33,694 nt of DNA from Acidobacteriota bacterium (lineage in GTDB: Bacteria > Acidobacteriota > Thermoanaerobaculia > Multivoradales > JAHZIX01): the NCBI GenBank assembly GCA_034211275.1, contig JAXHTF010000057.1, forward strand, positions 1 to 33,694, written 5' to 3'. The notes under the pieces were generated by a model. The model saw only the letters and a list, made by a program, of their open reading frames with translations. It ran no database searches and was not told where the DNA came from. Position numbers and translations under genes: made by a program. Each line of letters begins with the position of its first letter. Position 1 is the stretch's first letter. Of this stretch, positions 25,280 through 33,694 are shown in pieces.

Positions 25280-25354
25280 ACCTCGAAGCAGTGGATGACG
25301 GCGTCCGGATCCTCCGGAGAGGAGCGGGGCTTCTATCTCTAAGCTTCGAGGTGG
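25280..25354 (-). promoter_or_regulatory. Leader inverted repeat that could mask a ribosome-binding site
   Basis: On the minus strand ACCTCGAAGC (25354-25345) is perfectly complementary to GCTTCGAGGT (25289-25280), 55 bases later. The second arm holds the GAGG before the ATG at 25270. A smaller TCCGGA dyad lies between the arms. If the arms pair, the ribosome-binding site is sequestered. Confidence 0.4.
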
Positions 25355-25394
25355 CAGCGGATTTGGATGAGGTACCGGCAGAGGAGTGAGTGCT

Positions 25395-26987
25395 TCAGTC
25401 GTACACCCCATCGGCAAACCAATCGCCACCGGTGCGGTCGCGATAGATGCGGTAGACGCCGCCGGTGGAGAGCTCGACGTCCCAATAATCCCGCTCCACC
25501 GACTGCTCGCTCCACCAATCCTCCTCCAGGTCCCAGGGACCCGAGGCGACCCGGACGCGGCCCTGGATTTTGGGGCGCCGGGCGTTGTCCTCGATGTCCA
25601 GGGCTTTGACCGAGAGCAGCCGCAGCCCGGCGGCGTCGGGGAGGGGCGAGGCTCCGGCAGCTTGGGTGCCGTTGTTGGATGACGGTGGTTCGGCGGTGAT
25701 CACCTCCAACGCCACCGGCGGGCGCAGCACCCGCACCGTCAGCAGGCCGCGGCCCCGGGGGGGATCCCGGCGCACCTCCGGCGGTGGTGGCGGGGAGTAT
25801 TCCACCAGGGTGAAGCCCTCCGGCCGATGGCTGTCGGCGGGGCGGGGGGAGCCTACCCGGTCCGGACCCAGGAGGGCGAAGAGACGGGCGAGGGTGGCGG
25901 CCAGGCGGTCCGGGGACAGGGCCTCGGGGCCGAAGAGGGAGAGTTGAGCCTCCCGCGGGCGGTCGGGGTGGGCGGAGAAGTGGAAGCCCGCCACCGGCGC
26001 CCCCGGCGGCCGGGCTTCGAGCTCCAGACGCACCAGGGTGAGGAGGGTCTTGACCTCGCGGGTGGGAGCCGGCAGATCGATGCCGCGCTCGTGGAATCCG
26101 TCGGGCTCGAGGTTGAGGGAAAGGTCGAGCTTGCGGCAGGCCAGGCCGCGGCCGGCGAGGCGTTCGGCGAGGCGGTCGAGGGCGGCGCGGGCGACGAAGA
26201 GGAAGGGCTCCAGGGCCACCAGCGGCCACTCCAGATGCATTCCTTCGCGGAACGACGGCGGCGGCTGGCGCGGGGTCAGGGGCTGGGGATCGAGACCCCG
26301 GGCGATGGCGTGGAGAGCCTGACCGGAGGATCCCAGGCGGCTCGCCACCTCGTCCCGGGGCAGACCGGCGAGCTCGCCGACGGTGCGGATGCCCCAGCGG
26401 GAGAGGGTTTGGGCCACCTCCAGATCCGGCGACAGGCGGCCCAAGGGCAGAGGGGCGAGGAACTCCGACTCGTCGCCGGCGGCGACCACCGTCGGGGAGT
26501 CGGGTTGACCGGCGGCCACCCGCGCCGCCAGCTTGCTGGAAGCGACGCCCACCCGCACCGGCAGTCCGTGGGCCTCGGCGGCGCGGATCAGGGCGCAGCC
26601 CAGGTCGCGCTCCGGATGATCACCGGGGAAGTGGCGCTGCAGACCGTCGGCGTCGAGATAGACCTCCCCCGGCCCGGCGTCTTCCACCCGCGGCGAGAAA
26701 CTCTCCGCCGCCTCTAACAACGCTTCCTGGGCGGCCCGCTCGCACTCGGCGTCGCGGCCCCGGGCGATGAGCTTGGGCATCAGCGCCCGGGCCTGGGCGA
26801 GGGTTTGGCCGGGGCGAACGCCGGCGCGGCGAGCGGCGCGGGTGGCGGCCATCACTCGGGCGGCGGTACCGCTGCCGCTGAGCACCGCCAGCCCCTCCTG
26901 CTGCAGCTCCGGCTCGCTGCGCAGCCGCGCCGCCAGCGGGAAGAGGGGGACCAGCAGGCAAGCCAGCCGGGATGCACGCACGGACAT
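25395..26987 (-). CDS. imuB: ImuB, Y-family polymerase-like mutasome protein
   Basis: A protein of 530 residues related to DinB but expected to be catalytically inactive, acting as the hub that joins ImuA and DnaE2 to the sliding clamp. The Y-family palm is recognisable (ATRAARRAGVRPGQTLAQARAL, EVYLDADGL, VRVGVASSKLAARVAA), as is the helix-hairpin-helix thumb (LSRWGIRTVGELAGLP). The N-terminal catalytic Asp position reads CLLVPLFPLAA without Asp. A beta-clamp motif QLSLF is at 348-352 in a normal position. The C-terminal ~150 residues are the ImuB-specific tail (WWSEQSVERDYWDVEL). It starts 15 bases after imuA's stop and is clearly cotranscribed. Confidence 0.93.
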   Translation of the reverse strand: MSVRASRLACLLVPLFPLAARLRSEPELQQEGLAVLSGSGTAARVMAATRAARRAGVRPGQTLAQARALMPKLIARGRDAECERAAQEALLEAAESFSPRVEDAGPGEVYLDADGLQRHFPGDHPERDLGCALIRAAEAHGLPVRVGVASSKLAARVAAGQPDSPTVVAAGDESEFLAPLPLGRLSPDLEVAQTLSRWGIRTVGELAGLPRDEVASRLGSSGQALHAIARGLDPQPLTPRQPPPSFREGMHLEWPLVALEPFLFVARAALDRLAERLAGRGLACRKLDLSLNLEPDGFHERGIDLPAPTREVKTLLTLVRLELEARPPGAPVAGFHFSAHPDRPREAQLSLFGPEALSPDRLAATLARLFALLGPDRVGSPRPADSHRPEGFTLVEYSPPPPPEVRRDPPRGRGLLTVRVLRPPVALEVITAEPPSSNNGTQAAGASPLPDAAGLRLLSVKALDIEDNARRPKIQGRVRVASGPWDLEEDWWSEQSVERDYWDVELSTGGVYRIYRDRTGGDWFADGVYD

Positions 26988-27002
26988 GGGGCGCCACGGG
27001 CC

Positions 27003-28025
27003 TCAGCCGGTGGCGACGAGGGCGGGGAAGGAGGCGGTTCGGGGACGCGGCGGCGAAGCTTGCGCTCCATCTTGGGAGGGACGGTGCGCGGTCGGCGCGA
27101 CGGGGGGCATTGGGGCCTCGGGGGCGCGCAAGGTCAGGCGTTCGGTCTCGCCTCCGTGCACCCCCCGCCGCTTGGTCAGGCTCAGTCGGGCTTCCAGCCC
27201 CTGGAGTAGCCTGGGGCCGCCGCTGCTGCCCCAGGCCGGCCGCAGTCGACGCATCTCCATCACCGCGTCGGCACCGGTGCCGCTGATGCGATAGGGGCTG
27301 GAGACCAGTAGGGCGGCGTCCCGGGCCTCGGCGGCACGCACCAGGCGGAGCCAAAAAGATTCCGCCCCGCGGCGCCCCAAGGGGGGATCGCCGAGCTCCA
27401 GCACCACCAGCGGAAACCCGCTGTCGAGGAGCATCTCGGTGCTCTTGAGGGCGTCCCGCAGGTGTTTGGGCCGCAGCCATAGAAGGCGTTCCAGAGACAC
27501 TCCGGCGCTCTCCGCCGTGCGCGGATCGAGATGATCCCCCAAATCCACCAAGGCAGCGGCCTCGCCGACTCGGGTGGCTGCCGCCAAGGCAGCGAGGACG
27601 GTGGAGAAGCGGCCACTGGAACGCCAGCCCACCAGCTCCACGGTGCCCCCCCGGGGCAGACCGCCGCCGAGGGCCCGGTCGAGGGCCGCCACCGTCGTGG
27701 TCAAGCGCTGTTGCGGCCGGCGGCGGGCCCGGGCGAGTTGGGATTGGGCGAGCTCGGCACCGCTTTTGAGCTGGCGCCGCAGAGGCTGCGGTAAGCTATC
27801 TAACAATGGCCTGAGGACCGGCCGGGGAGGCGCTTGGACGAGACGGTTATCCTCCCCGGCCGAAGAATCCTCAGGCCAACTCGATTTCTGAACAGTCTTT
27901 CTTTCGACCGTCTTTGCGGCGGAACCTCGGTCGGTCGAGCCCCTTAGGTCGCCGGTCTCCAGGCTTCCGGTAGTCTCCACGCTTTCGTCGGAGAAGAGCT
28001 GGGCATGGGCGGTGGCAAGGTTCAT
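27003..28025 (-). CDS. imuA: ImuA, RecA/SulA-like mutasome accessory protein
   Basis: A protein of 340 residues. After a ~65-residue variable N-terminus comes a RecA-like domain: TTVAALDRALGGGLPRGGTVELVGWRSSGRFS with a degenerate Walker A (G133-W-R-S-S-G-R-F-S, Lys replaced by Arg). GFPLVVLELGD is the likely Walker B region and ARDAALLVSS a later strand. The usual Lys is missing, so ATP hydrolysis is doubtful; ImuA proteins are thought to act through protein contacts. The ATG at 28025 is preferred over the longer in-frame start at 28085, which would lie inside the promoter. No good Shine-Dalgarno is seen. It is first gene of the imuA-imuB unit. Confidence 0.88.
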   Translation of the reverse strand: MNLATAHAQLFSDESVETTGSLETGDLRGSTDRGSAAKTVERKTVQKSSWPEDSSAGEDNRLVQAPPRPVLRPLLDSLPQPLRRQLKSGAELAQSQLARARRRPQQRLTTTVAALDRALGGGLPRGGTVELVGWRSSGRFSTVLAALAAATRVGEAAALVDLGDHLDPRTAESAGVSLERLLWLRPKHLRDALKSTEMLLDSGFPLVVLELGDPPLGRRGAESFWLRLVRAAEARDAALLVSSPYRISGTGADAVMEMRRLRPAWGSSGGPRLLQGLEARLSLTKRRGVHGGETERLTLRAPEAPMPPVAPTAHRPSQDGAQASPPRPRTASFPALVATG

Positions 28026-28056
28026 GGCTCGTTCGGTGTCCGTCGTCGATAGAGAG

Positions 28057-28085
28057 ACTTTAGGCGTAAAAGAGGCGTAAGTCAA
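28057..28085 (-). promoter_or_regulatory. imuA promoter with tandem TACGCC operator
   Basis: On the minus strand TTGACT (28085-28080) is separated by 17 bases from TAAAGT (28062-28057). The spacer is two TTACGCC half-sites 11 bases apart (on the plus strand GCGTAA at 28064 and 28075). Layout and sequence match the dnaE2 promoter. The predicted start near 28050 gives a 25-base leader. Confidence 0.78.
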
Positions 28086-28091
28086 GGGGTA

Positions 28092-28122
28092 TTACGCCCT
28101 GTTTACGCTAATGAGGCGTAAG
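28092..28122. promoter_or_regulatory. Second operator in opposite orientation plus an extra half-site
   Basis: TTACGC at 28092 and TTACGC at 28103 on the plus strand repeat the 11-base spaced pair in the reverse direction, and a single GCGTAA follows at 28116-28121. With the pair at 28064/28075 there are five half-sites in about 58 bases upstream of imuA. No convincing plus-strand -35 accompanies the reverse pair. Confidence 0.6.
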
Positions 28123-28299
28123 TTCCCATGAATAGAGACTGGGTGCCGGATCGACGATCTCGGCGCTTCGCCGGTGCTTCGGTCCGCCCTCGACCCACGA
28201 TAGGCTTGGGTTAGTGAATGCACCCCGAAGAGATACAGTGAGAGACAGAGCCCACACCCAACTTTCCGCCCCGAAGTCTTACGAGACCCATAGACCATC

Positions 28300-28980
28300 A
28301 TGAGCTCATCCGATCCGACCCACCGCCCCGAAGCCCCGCAAGATCTGGAGATCCATGACTTGCGCAGCGAGTACACCCGCGACGATCTGCGCGCGAAGGA
28401 TCTTCATCCCGATCCCGTGGAGCAATTCAAGCTCTGGTTTCAGCAGGCTTTGGACCGCCAGGTTCCGGAACCCACGGCCATGACCCTGGCCACTGCTGAT
28501 ACCGAGGGCCAGCCCTCCCTGCGCACCGTGCTACTCAAGGAGGTGGAGGGCGAGGACTTCGTCTTCTACACCAACTACGAGAGCCGCAAGGGTCGCGAGC
28601 TGGCGGCCAACCCCAAAGCGGCGCTGCTCTTTTTCTGGCCCCAGTTGGAGCGCCAGGTACGCATTGAGGGCATCGTCCAACGGGATTCCCAGGAAGCCGC
28701 CGAGGCCTACTTCAAGAGCCGCCCTCGGGGGAGCCGGCTAGGGGCCTGGGCCTCGCCTCAAAGCCGTCCTCTGAAGAATCGCCGAGAGCTCGAGGAGGCG
28801 TTCGCCGCGGTCGAGGAGCGCTTTGCCGACGGGGAGGTTCCCCTACCGTCCCATTGGGGAGGCTACCGGCTCACGCCGACGGCCCTCGAGTTCTGGCAGG
28901 GGCGCCCCAGCCGGCTCCACGACCGCTTTCTCTACTCCCGGGACGCCGACGGCTGGAGCCTTCGACGGCTGGCGCCGTAG
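28300..28980 (+). CDS. pdxH: Pyridoxine/pyridoxamine 5'-phosphate oxidase
   Basis: An FMN enzyme that makes pyridoxal 5'-phosphate from the pyridoxine or pyridoxamine phosphate; cytoplasmic. The 226 residues match the family length. The characteristic order is visible: LRSEYTRDDLRAKDLHPDPVEQFKLWF, AMTLATADTEGQPSLRTVLLK, FVFYTNYESRKGRELAANP, VRIEGIVQRDSQEAAEAYFKSRPRGSRLGAWAS, and the C-terminal signature WGGYRLTPTALEFWQGRPSRLHDRFLY. The ATG at 28300 gives the normal N-terminus. hflX follows after 12 bases, so the two probably form an operon. Confidence 0.96.
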   Translation: MSSSDPTHRPEAPQDLEIHDLRSEYTRDDLRAKDLHPDPVEQFKLWFQQALDRQVPEPTAMTLATADTEGQPSLRTVLLKEVEGEDFVFYTNYESRKGRELAANPKAALLFFWPQLERQVRIEGIVQRDSQEAAEAYFKSRPRGSRLGAWASPQSRPLKNRRELEEAFAAVEERFADGEVPLPSHWGGYRLTPTALEFWQGRPSRLHDRFLYSRDADGWSLRRLAP

Positions 28981-28992
28981 CGGCCTTTCTCG

Positions 28993-30723
<1,731 letters not shown>

Positions 30724-30740
30724 GCTGACTCTTGGCAGCC

Positions 30741-30926
30741 GCGGACCGTCTCTCGCTTGGAATCCGCTCAGGCCTCGGCACTGCTGGCCACCGCAGGCGG
30801 GAGAGCCGGAGCGGCGCGCGGAAAACTCACTTCGTTCAGACAGTTCCGCGCGTTTTTCCGCTCCGGCTCTGGCCTGCGGCGGGTGCCTCGGAGTCTTCGC
30901 TGGATTCCAACCGAGAGACGGCCCGC
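30741..30926. repeat. Dispersed palindromic element, copy B
   Basis: The core 30765-30900 matches copy A (23393-23529) with a handful of substitutions and one length difference in the loop. The stem pairs CCGCAGGC (30791-30798) with 30872-30879, AGAGCCGGAGCGG (30802-30814) with 30858-30870, and CGCGCGGAA (30815-30823) with 30844-30852. Outer arms 30741-30765 and 30902-30926 are inverted complements at 23 of 25 positions, but their sequence differs from copy A's arms. It lies between convergent hflX and the sulfatase-like gene, where it could act as a two-way terminator. Confidence 0.85.
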
Positions 30927-30947
30927 TACCGTTGGTGGTAGGCCACC

Positions 30948-32507
30948 TCAGAGGTAGCCCAGAGAGCGCAGGCTCTCTTTCTCTTCTTCGCTCAACTCCG
31001 CCGCGGGTGCTTCCGTGGTGCCTTCGGGCCGCTGCGGGGGCGCGAGCCAGGGGCCGGCGTTGAAGAGGCGTCGGAGCTCCTCCAACATCTCCGGTTCCTC
31101 CTCGGCCAGGGACTGCAGCTCCCCAGGATCCCGATCCAGGTGAAAGAGCTGCTCGCGGCGCGGATCCTTCGGCCGCCGTTGGTCGCGGAGATATTTCCAC
31201 GGCCCCAGCCGAAGTGATTGATGGCGGTGGGGGAGAGCGTCCGGGGTGGTGGAGTAGACGGCCCGCCGGGGGGCGCTGGCCTCTCCGGCCCAGGGCGCCA
31301 GGCTACGGCCCTGGAAGCTCGGCGGAGCTTCGATCCCCAACAGCTCCAGCACGGTGGGGGCGAGGTCCACCAGCGCCACCGGGCCTTCGATGGAGCGGGG
31401 CTCGAGGCTGCGGTTCCCTGCCTCGCCGGTCGTTCCTTCATTCTGCAAGTGCAGCAACAGCGGTACGTGCACCTGATGCTCGAAGACGTACCAGCCGTGA
31501 CCGAAGAAATAGTCGTGCTCCCCCAGGGCCTCGCCGTGATCGGCGGTGAAGGCCACTAGGGTGCGGTCCAGGTGGCCGGCTTCGCCGAGGAGGTGGAAGA
31601 GCCGCCGGAGCTGGTCGTCGAGATAGCGGATCTCGGCGTCGTAGCGGGCGATGTAGAAATCCCGCTGCCGCCGCCGGGGGTGCTCCAGGAAGAGCCGCCG
31701 CTGATAGTGGGGTACGCCTCCCAGTCCCTGGTTCCAGCCGATGCTGCGCTTCTCGTCCACCCGCAGGCGGACTCCCACGGAGCCGTCGTAATGAGGGTCT
31801 CGGACATAGCGGTCGGCGTAGTCCGGCGGTGGATCGTAAGGACCGTGGGGGTCGATGTAGTGCAGCCACAGGAACCACCGGGGCTTCGTCTCGTGCTCTG
31901 GGGCCTGCTCTAGGGCCTGCTCCAGAAGAGCCTCGAGCTCCGGCAGGGCCTTCTCGGTGAGGCCGGCGGCGTCCGCCTCGGGCAGGAAGGTGAAGCGTTG
32001 GAAGCCCTGGTCGACGCCCCGGGAGGGGACCAGGTTGCCGTTGGTAGTGAGGGCTGCGGTTAGAAAGCCCTTATTCCGCAGAACCTCTGCCAGCGTCGTT
32101 TCCGCGGCTGCCAGGCGGCCGTCGTTGCGCTCGACGCCGTTGCTTCGGGGATAGCGAGCGGTGAGCAACGAGGCCACCGATGGCAGCGTCACCGAAGCTT
32201 GGGCGCCGGCATCCAGGTAGCGCACCGAGCGCGCCGCCAGCTGATCGAGGAAGGGCGACGTGTCCCGAGGGTAGCCGTGGTAGCCCAGATGGTCGGCGCG
32301 CAGGGTGTCGACGGTGATCAGGAGTAGATTCTCCGCCGTCTGCTCCGGGGAATGGCTCGGCGAGGGCTCCGGGGGGTGGAAGCCGCAGCTGATGAGGAGC
32401 AGGCTCGCGACCAGCAAGGCCAGGGCCGTCGGCCCTAGAACCCCCAGCTTCGAGTCCGGTCGAGTCGCCGGCAGTGGAGACCGGAGGGCTGGAATAGGAG
32501 GGCGCAT
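30948..32507 (-). CDS. Sulfatase-like (alkaline phosphatase superfamily) lipoprotein
   Basis: A protein of 519 residues with an N-terminal hydrophobic segment ending in a lipobox (LLVASLLLISC, Cys41), so lipid-anchored outside the inner membrane. Superfamily metal-site strings are visible: LLLITVDTLRADHLGYHGY at the N-terminus and AFTADHGEALGEHDYFFGHGWYVFEHQVHVPLLL in the middle. The nucleophile region reads SVTLPSVASLLTARYPRSNGV. Aligned to C/S-x-P-S-R of formylglycine sulfatases, the nucleophile position is Thr107 and the following Arg is lost. It is therefore more likely a phospho- or other ester hydrolase or transferase than a true sulfatase. The protein ends in SLGYL, a recurrent ending in related acidobacterial proteins. 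Confidence 0.88.
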   Translation of the reverse strand: MRPPIPALRSPLPATRPDSKLGVLGPTALALLVASLLLISCGFHPPEPSPSHSPEQTAENLLLITVDTLRADHLGYHGYPRDTSPFLDQLAARSVRYLDAGAQASVTLPSVASLLTARYPRSNGVERNDGRLAAAETTLAEVLRNKGFLTAALTTNGNLVPSRGVDQGFQRFTFLPEADAAGLTEKALPELEALLEQALEQAPEHETKPRWFLWLHYIDPHGPYDPPPDYADRYVRDPHYDGSVGVRLRVDEKRSIGWNQGLGGVPHYQRRLFLEHPRRRQRDFYIARYDAEIRYLDDQLRRLFHLLGEAGHLDRTLVAFTADHGEALGEHDYFFGHGWYVFEHQVHVPLLLHLQNEGTTGEAGNRSLEPRSIEGPVALVDLAPTVLELLGIEAPPSFQGRSLAPWAGEASAPRRAVYSTTPDALPHRHQSLRLGPWKYLRDQRRPKDPRREQLFHLDRDPGELQSLAEEEPEMLEELRRLFNAGPWLAPPQRPEGTTEAPAAELSEEEKESLRSLGYL

Positions 32508-32592
32508 GGCGGCGAGTCTCGCGGCGATCTTGTCGTAGGTATCGGGCCCCTCGCAAGCTTCCTCACCCCGGTCCGCGATTCAACGGGGCAGC

Positions 32593-33694
32593 TCAGCGGG
32601 GCAGTCCGGCGGCCTCCGAGGCGTAGCCGGTGAGCTCGACATAGCCTCGCCCCGTCACCGGCGAGCCGTCGGCGGCCGTGCCTTCGACCTCCACGGCTCC
32701 CTCCCAATAGCGCACCGCCAGCCGCAGCTCCTGGTTGGGGATCAGGGCGTTGATCTGCAGCTCTACGGGGAGCTCCAGTCCCAGTCCCGAGGACGAGCTG
32801 GAGATGTCGGTGGCATCCCCGGAGGGCGCGGCGAGGCGTAGCCGCCAGGCCACCGGATAGGTGGCGGTGCCGTCCGGGCTCTGCCAGCGTTCCAGTACCT
32901 CCAGCTCCATCGCCTCCGGCGGCAGCCGGTAGTGGCTGCCGTCGGGGGCCACCAGGGCCACGTCGTCGTAGGGGTCGGGCTCGCCGTCGCGCCGGCGCAG
33001 GCGGAAGAACATCAGCTCGGATCCACCGTTCTCTGGCCCGTCGAGCTGCAGCGAGAACCAATCCCAACCCTCCAAATCCGGTCCCAAGGCGCTGGTGCTC
33101 CACTCGCGGTCGAGCCAGCTGGTGGCCTCGACGGTGAAGCGCTCCTGCCCCAGGCGGAGGCTGCCAGCACCGGCGAGGCGGGTGTAGGAGTAGTAATAGG
33201 AAGCGTTGCCCGGATCCGGTCCTTTGCGGCTGTAGCCGTCTTCGCCCTGGAAGACCGGAGGTTTTTCGGGATGGAGCTGGAGGTCCAGGGTGATGGGCGG
33301 CCCATCGTCTTCGCTCCCGTTCTCGCCGGTGGGGCTAGAGAGGGATGGGACGGAGCTGGCTCGGAGCCGGAGGGGCCAGATGCCGTCGGCGTCCGCGCCC
33401 GAGAGGTCGACGCTCTCCAGGCTCCAATCCTCCAGCCAAACTCGGAAGGGCTCCGCCTGGGCGCCGGCGAGGCCGAGGGCTCCGCGGCTGAAGCGCTCGA
33501 AAGGGTAGAAGCGGCCCGATTCCACGTCGGTGACGGTGAAGTGGGCCATGTAGAGCTGGTCCGTGGCCCAGGCGGAGGAGCGCAGCGGCATCTCGCCGGG
33601 GGGCGCCAGGGCGGTGCGGAAGAAGGTCAGCTGATATCCGAAGCGGCGGCCGTCTTGGGCTTGTAGATGACCGGTGAAATACCACCACTCGGTG
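32593..33694 (-). CDS. Lipocalin-like AttH/CrtC-type protein, N-terminus outside window
   Basis: The frame is open from the stop at 32593 to the right edge, about 366 residues. An internal ATG at 33591 is not the true start, because conserved sequence continues before it (TEWWYFTGHL, GRRFGYQLTFFRTAL). These strings, with YMAHFTVTDVESGRFYPFERFSRG, WSLES, FTVEATSWLDREWSTSALG and WDWFSLQLDG, are characteristic of the AttH/hydroxyneurosporene-synthase-like double beta-barrel family. Some members hydrate carotenoids. Others are encoded beside ABC exporters and have no defined activity. The upstream neighbour that could settle this is outside the window. The sulfatase-like gene starts 85 bases further on the same strand. 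Confidence 0.87.
   Translation of the reverse strand, partial: TEWWYFTGHLQAQDGRRFGYQLTFFRTALAPPGEMPLRSSAWATDQLYMAHFTVTDVESGRFYPFERFSRGALGLAGAQAEPFRVWLEDWSLESVDLSGADADGIWPLRLRASSVPSLSSPTGENGSEDDGPPITLDLQLHPEKPPVFQGEDGYSRKGPDPGNASYYYSYTRLAGAGSLRLGQERFTVEATSWLDREWSTSALGPDLEGWDWFSLQLDGPENGGSELMFFRLRRRDGEPDPYDDVALVAPDGSHYRLPPEAMELEVLERWQSPDGTATYPVAWRLRLAAPSGDATDISSSSSGLGLELPVELQINALIPNQELRLAVRYWEGAVEVEGTAADGSPVTGRGYVELTGYASEAAGLPR

Noticed and set aside
32580-32604. A 12-13 base near-duplication (CAACGGGGCAGCT/CAGCGGGGCAG) at the end of the AttH/CrtC-type gene.
   Set aside because: It is a small local duplication around the stop codon with no further copies or structure, unlikely to have a function.

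Overview
The window is very GC-rich bacterial chromosome, packed with genes on both strands and with no rRNA, tRNA, CRISPR array or insertion-sequence transposase that I could find. Several features suggest an Acidobacteriota-like organism (Thermoanaerobaculia or a relative): exported M12-type metalloprotease, an exported TPR-CHAT protein, a sulfatase-like lipoprotein ending in LGYL, BlaI/M56 pairs, several ECF modules and an ImuA/ImuB/DnaE2 mutasome. Myxococcota or another high-GC deltaproteobacterial-type lineage cannot be excluded from sequence alone.

Layout. 1-655 (-): N-terminal part of a lipoprotein that runs off the left edge. 750-2269 (+): ECF sigma factor with an RskA-type membrane anti-sigma factor. 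2367-5056 (-): a BlaI repressor and M56 (BlaR1-like) metallopeptidase operon, whose promoter carries two near-perfect BlaI-type operators; the peptidase has a Pro-rich plus coiled-coil tail in place of a beta-lactam sensor. 5327-5788 (+): VOC/glyoxalase-fold protein. 6111-7498 (+): second ECF sigma factor with a zinc-finger anti-sigma factor, then an unrecognised 162-aa protein (7646-8134). 8169-13633 (-): an exported-protein operon of parvulin-type isomerase, HupE/UreJ-like membrane protein and a large secreted TPR-CHAT (caspase-like) protein. 13720-15753 (-): secreted HEXXHXXXXXH metalloprotease. 15990-17099 (+): chorismate mutase/prephenate dehydrogenase. 17124-18391 (-): bactofilin followed by a methyltransferase. 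18552-19159 (-): remains of a polytopic glycosyltransferase-like gene. 19254-19595 (-): small cupin.

19852-28025 holds a split mutagenic-repair cassette: dnaE2 (-) and imuA-imuB (-), separated by an SDR gene (+) and an exported conserved hypothetical gene (-). Both mutasome promoters have the same design: a TTGA(C/T)T -35, a 17-bp spacer made of two TACGCC half-sites 11 bp apart, and a TA-rich -10. This is the most striking regulatory signal in the window and looks like a shared damage-response operator built as a direct repeat.

28300-30723 (+): pdxH and hflX. 30948-32507 (-): sulfatase/alkaline-phosphatase-superfamily lipoprotein. 32593-right edge (-): lipocalin-like AttH/CrtC-type protein, N-terminus outside the window.

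Two copies of a roughly 185-bp palindromic element (23371-23552 and 30741-30926) share a core of about 137 bp with compensatory base changes in the stem. Each core is flanked by its own unrelated 25-bp inverted arms, an arrangement that ordinary transposition does not explain.
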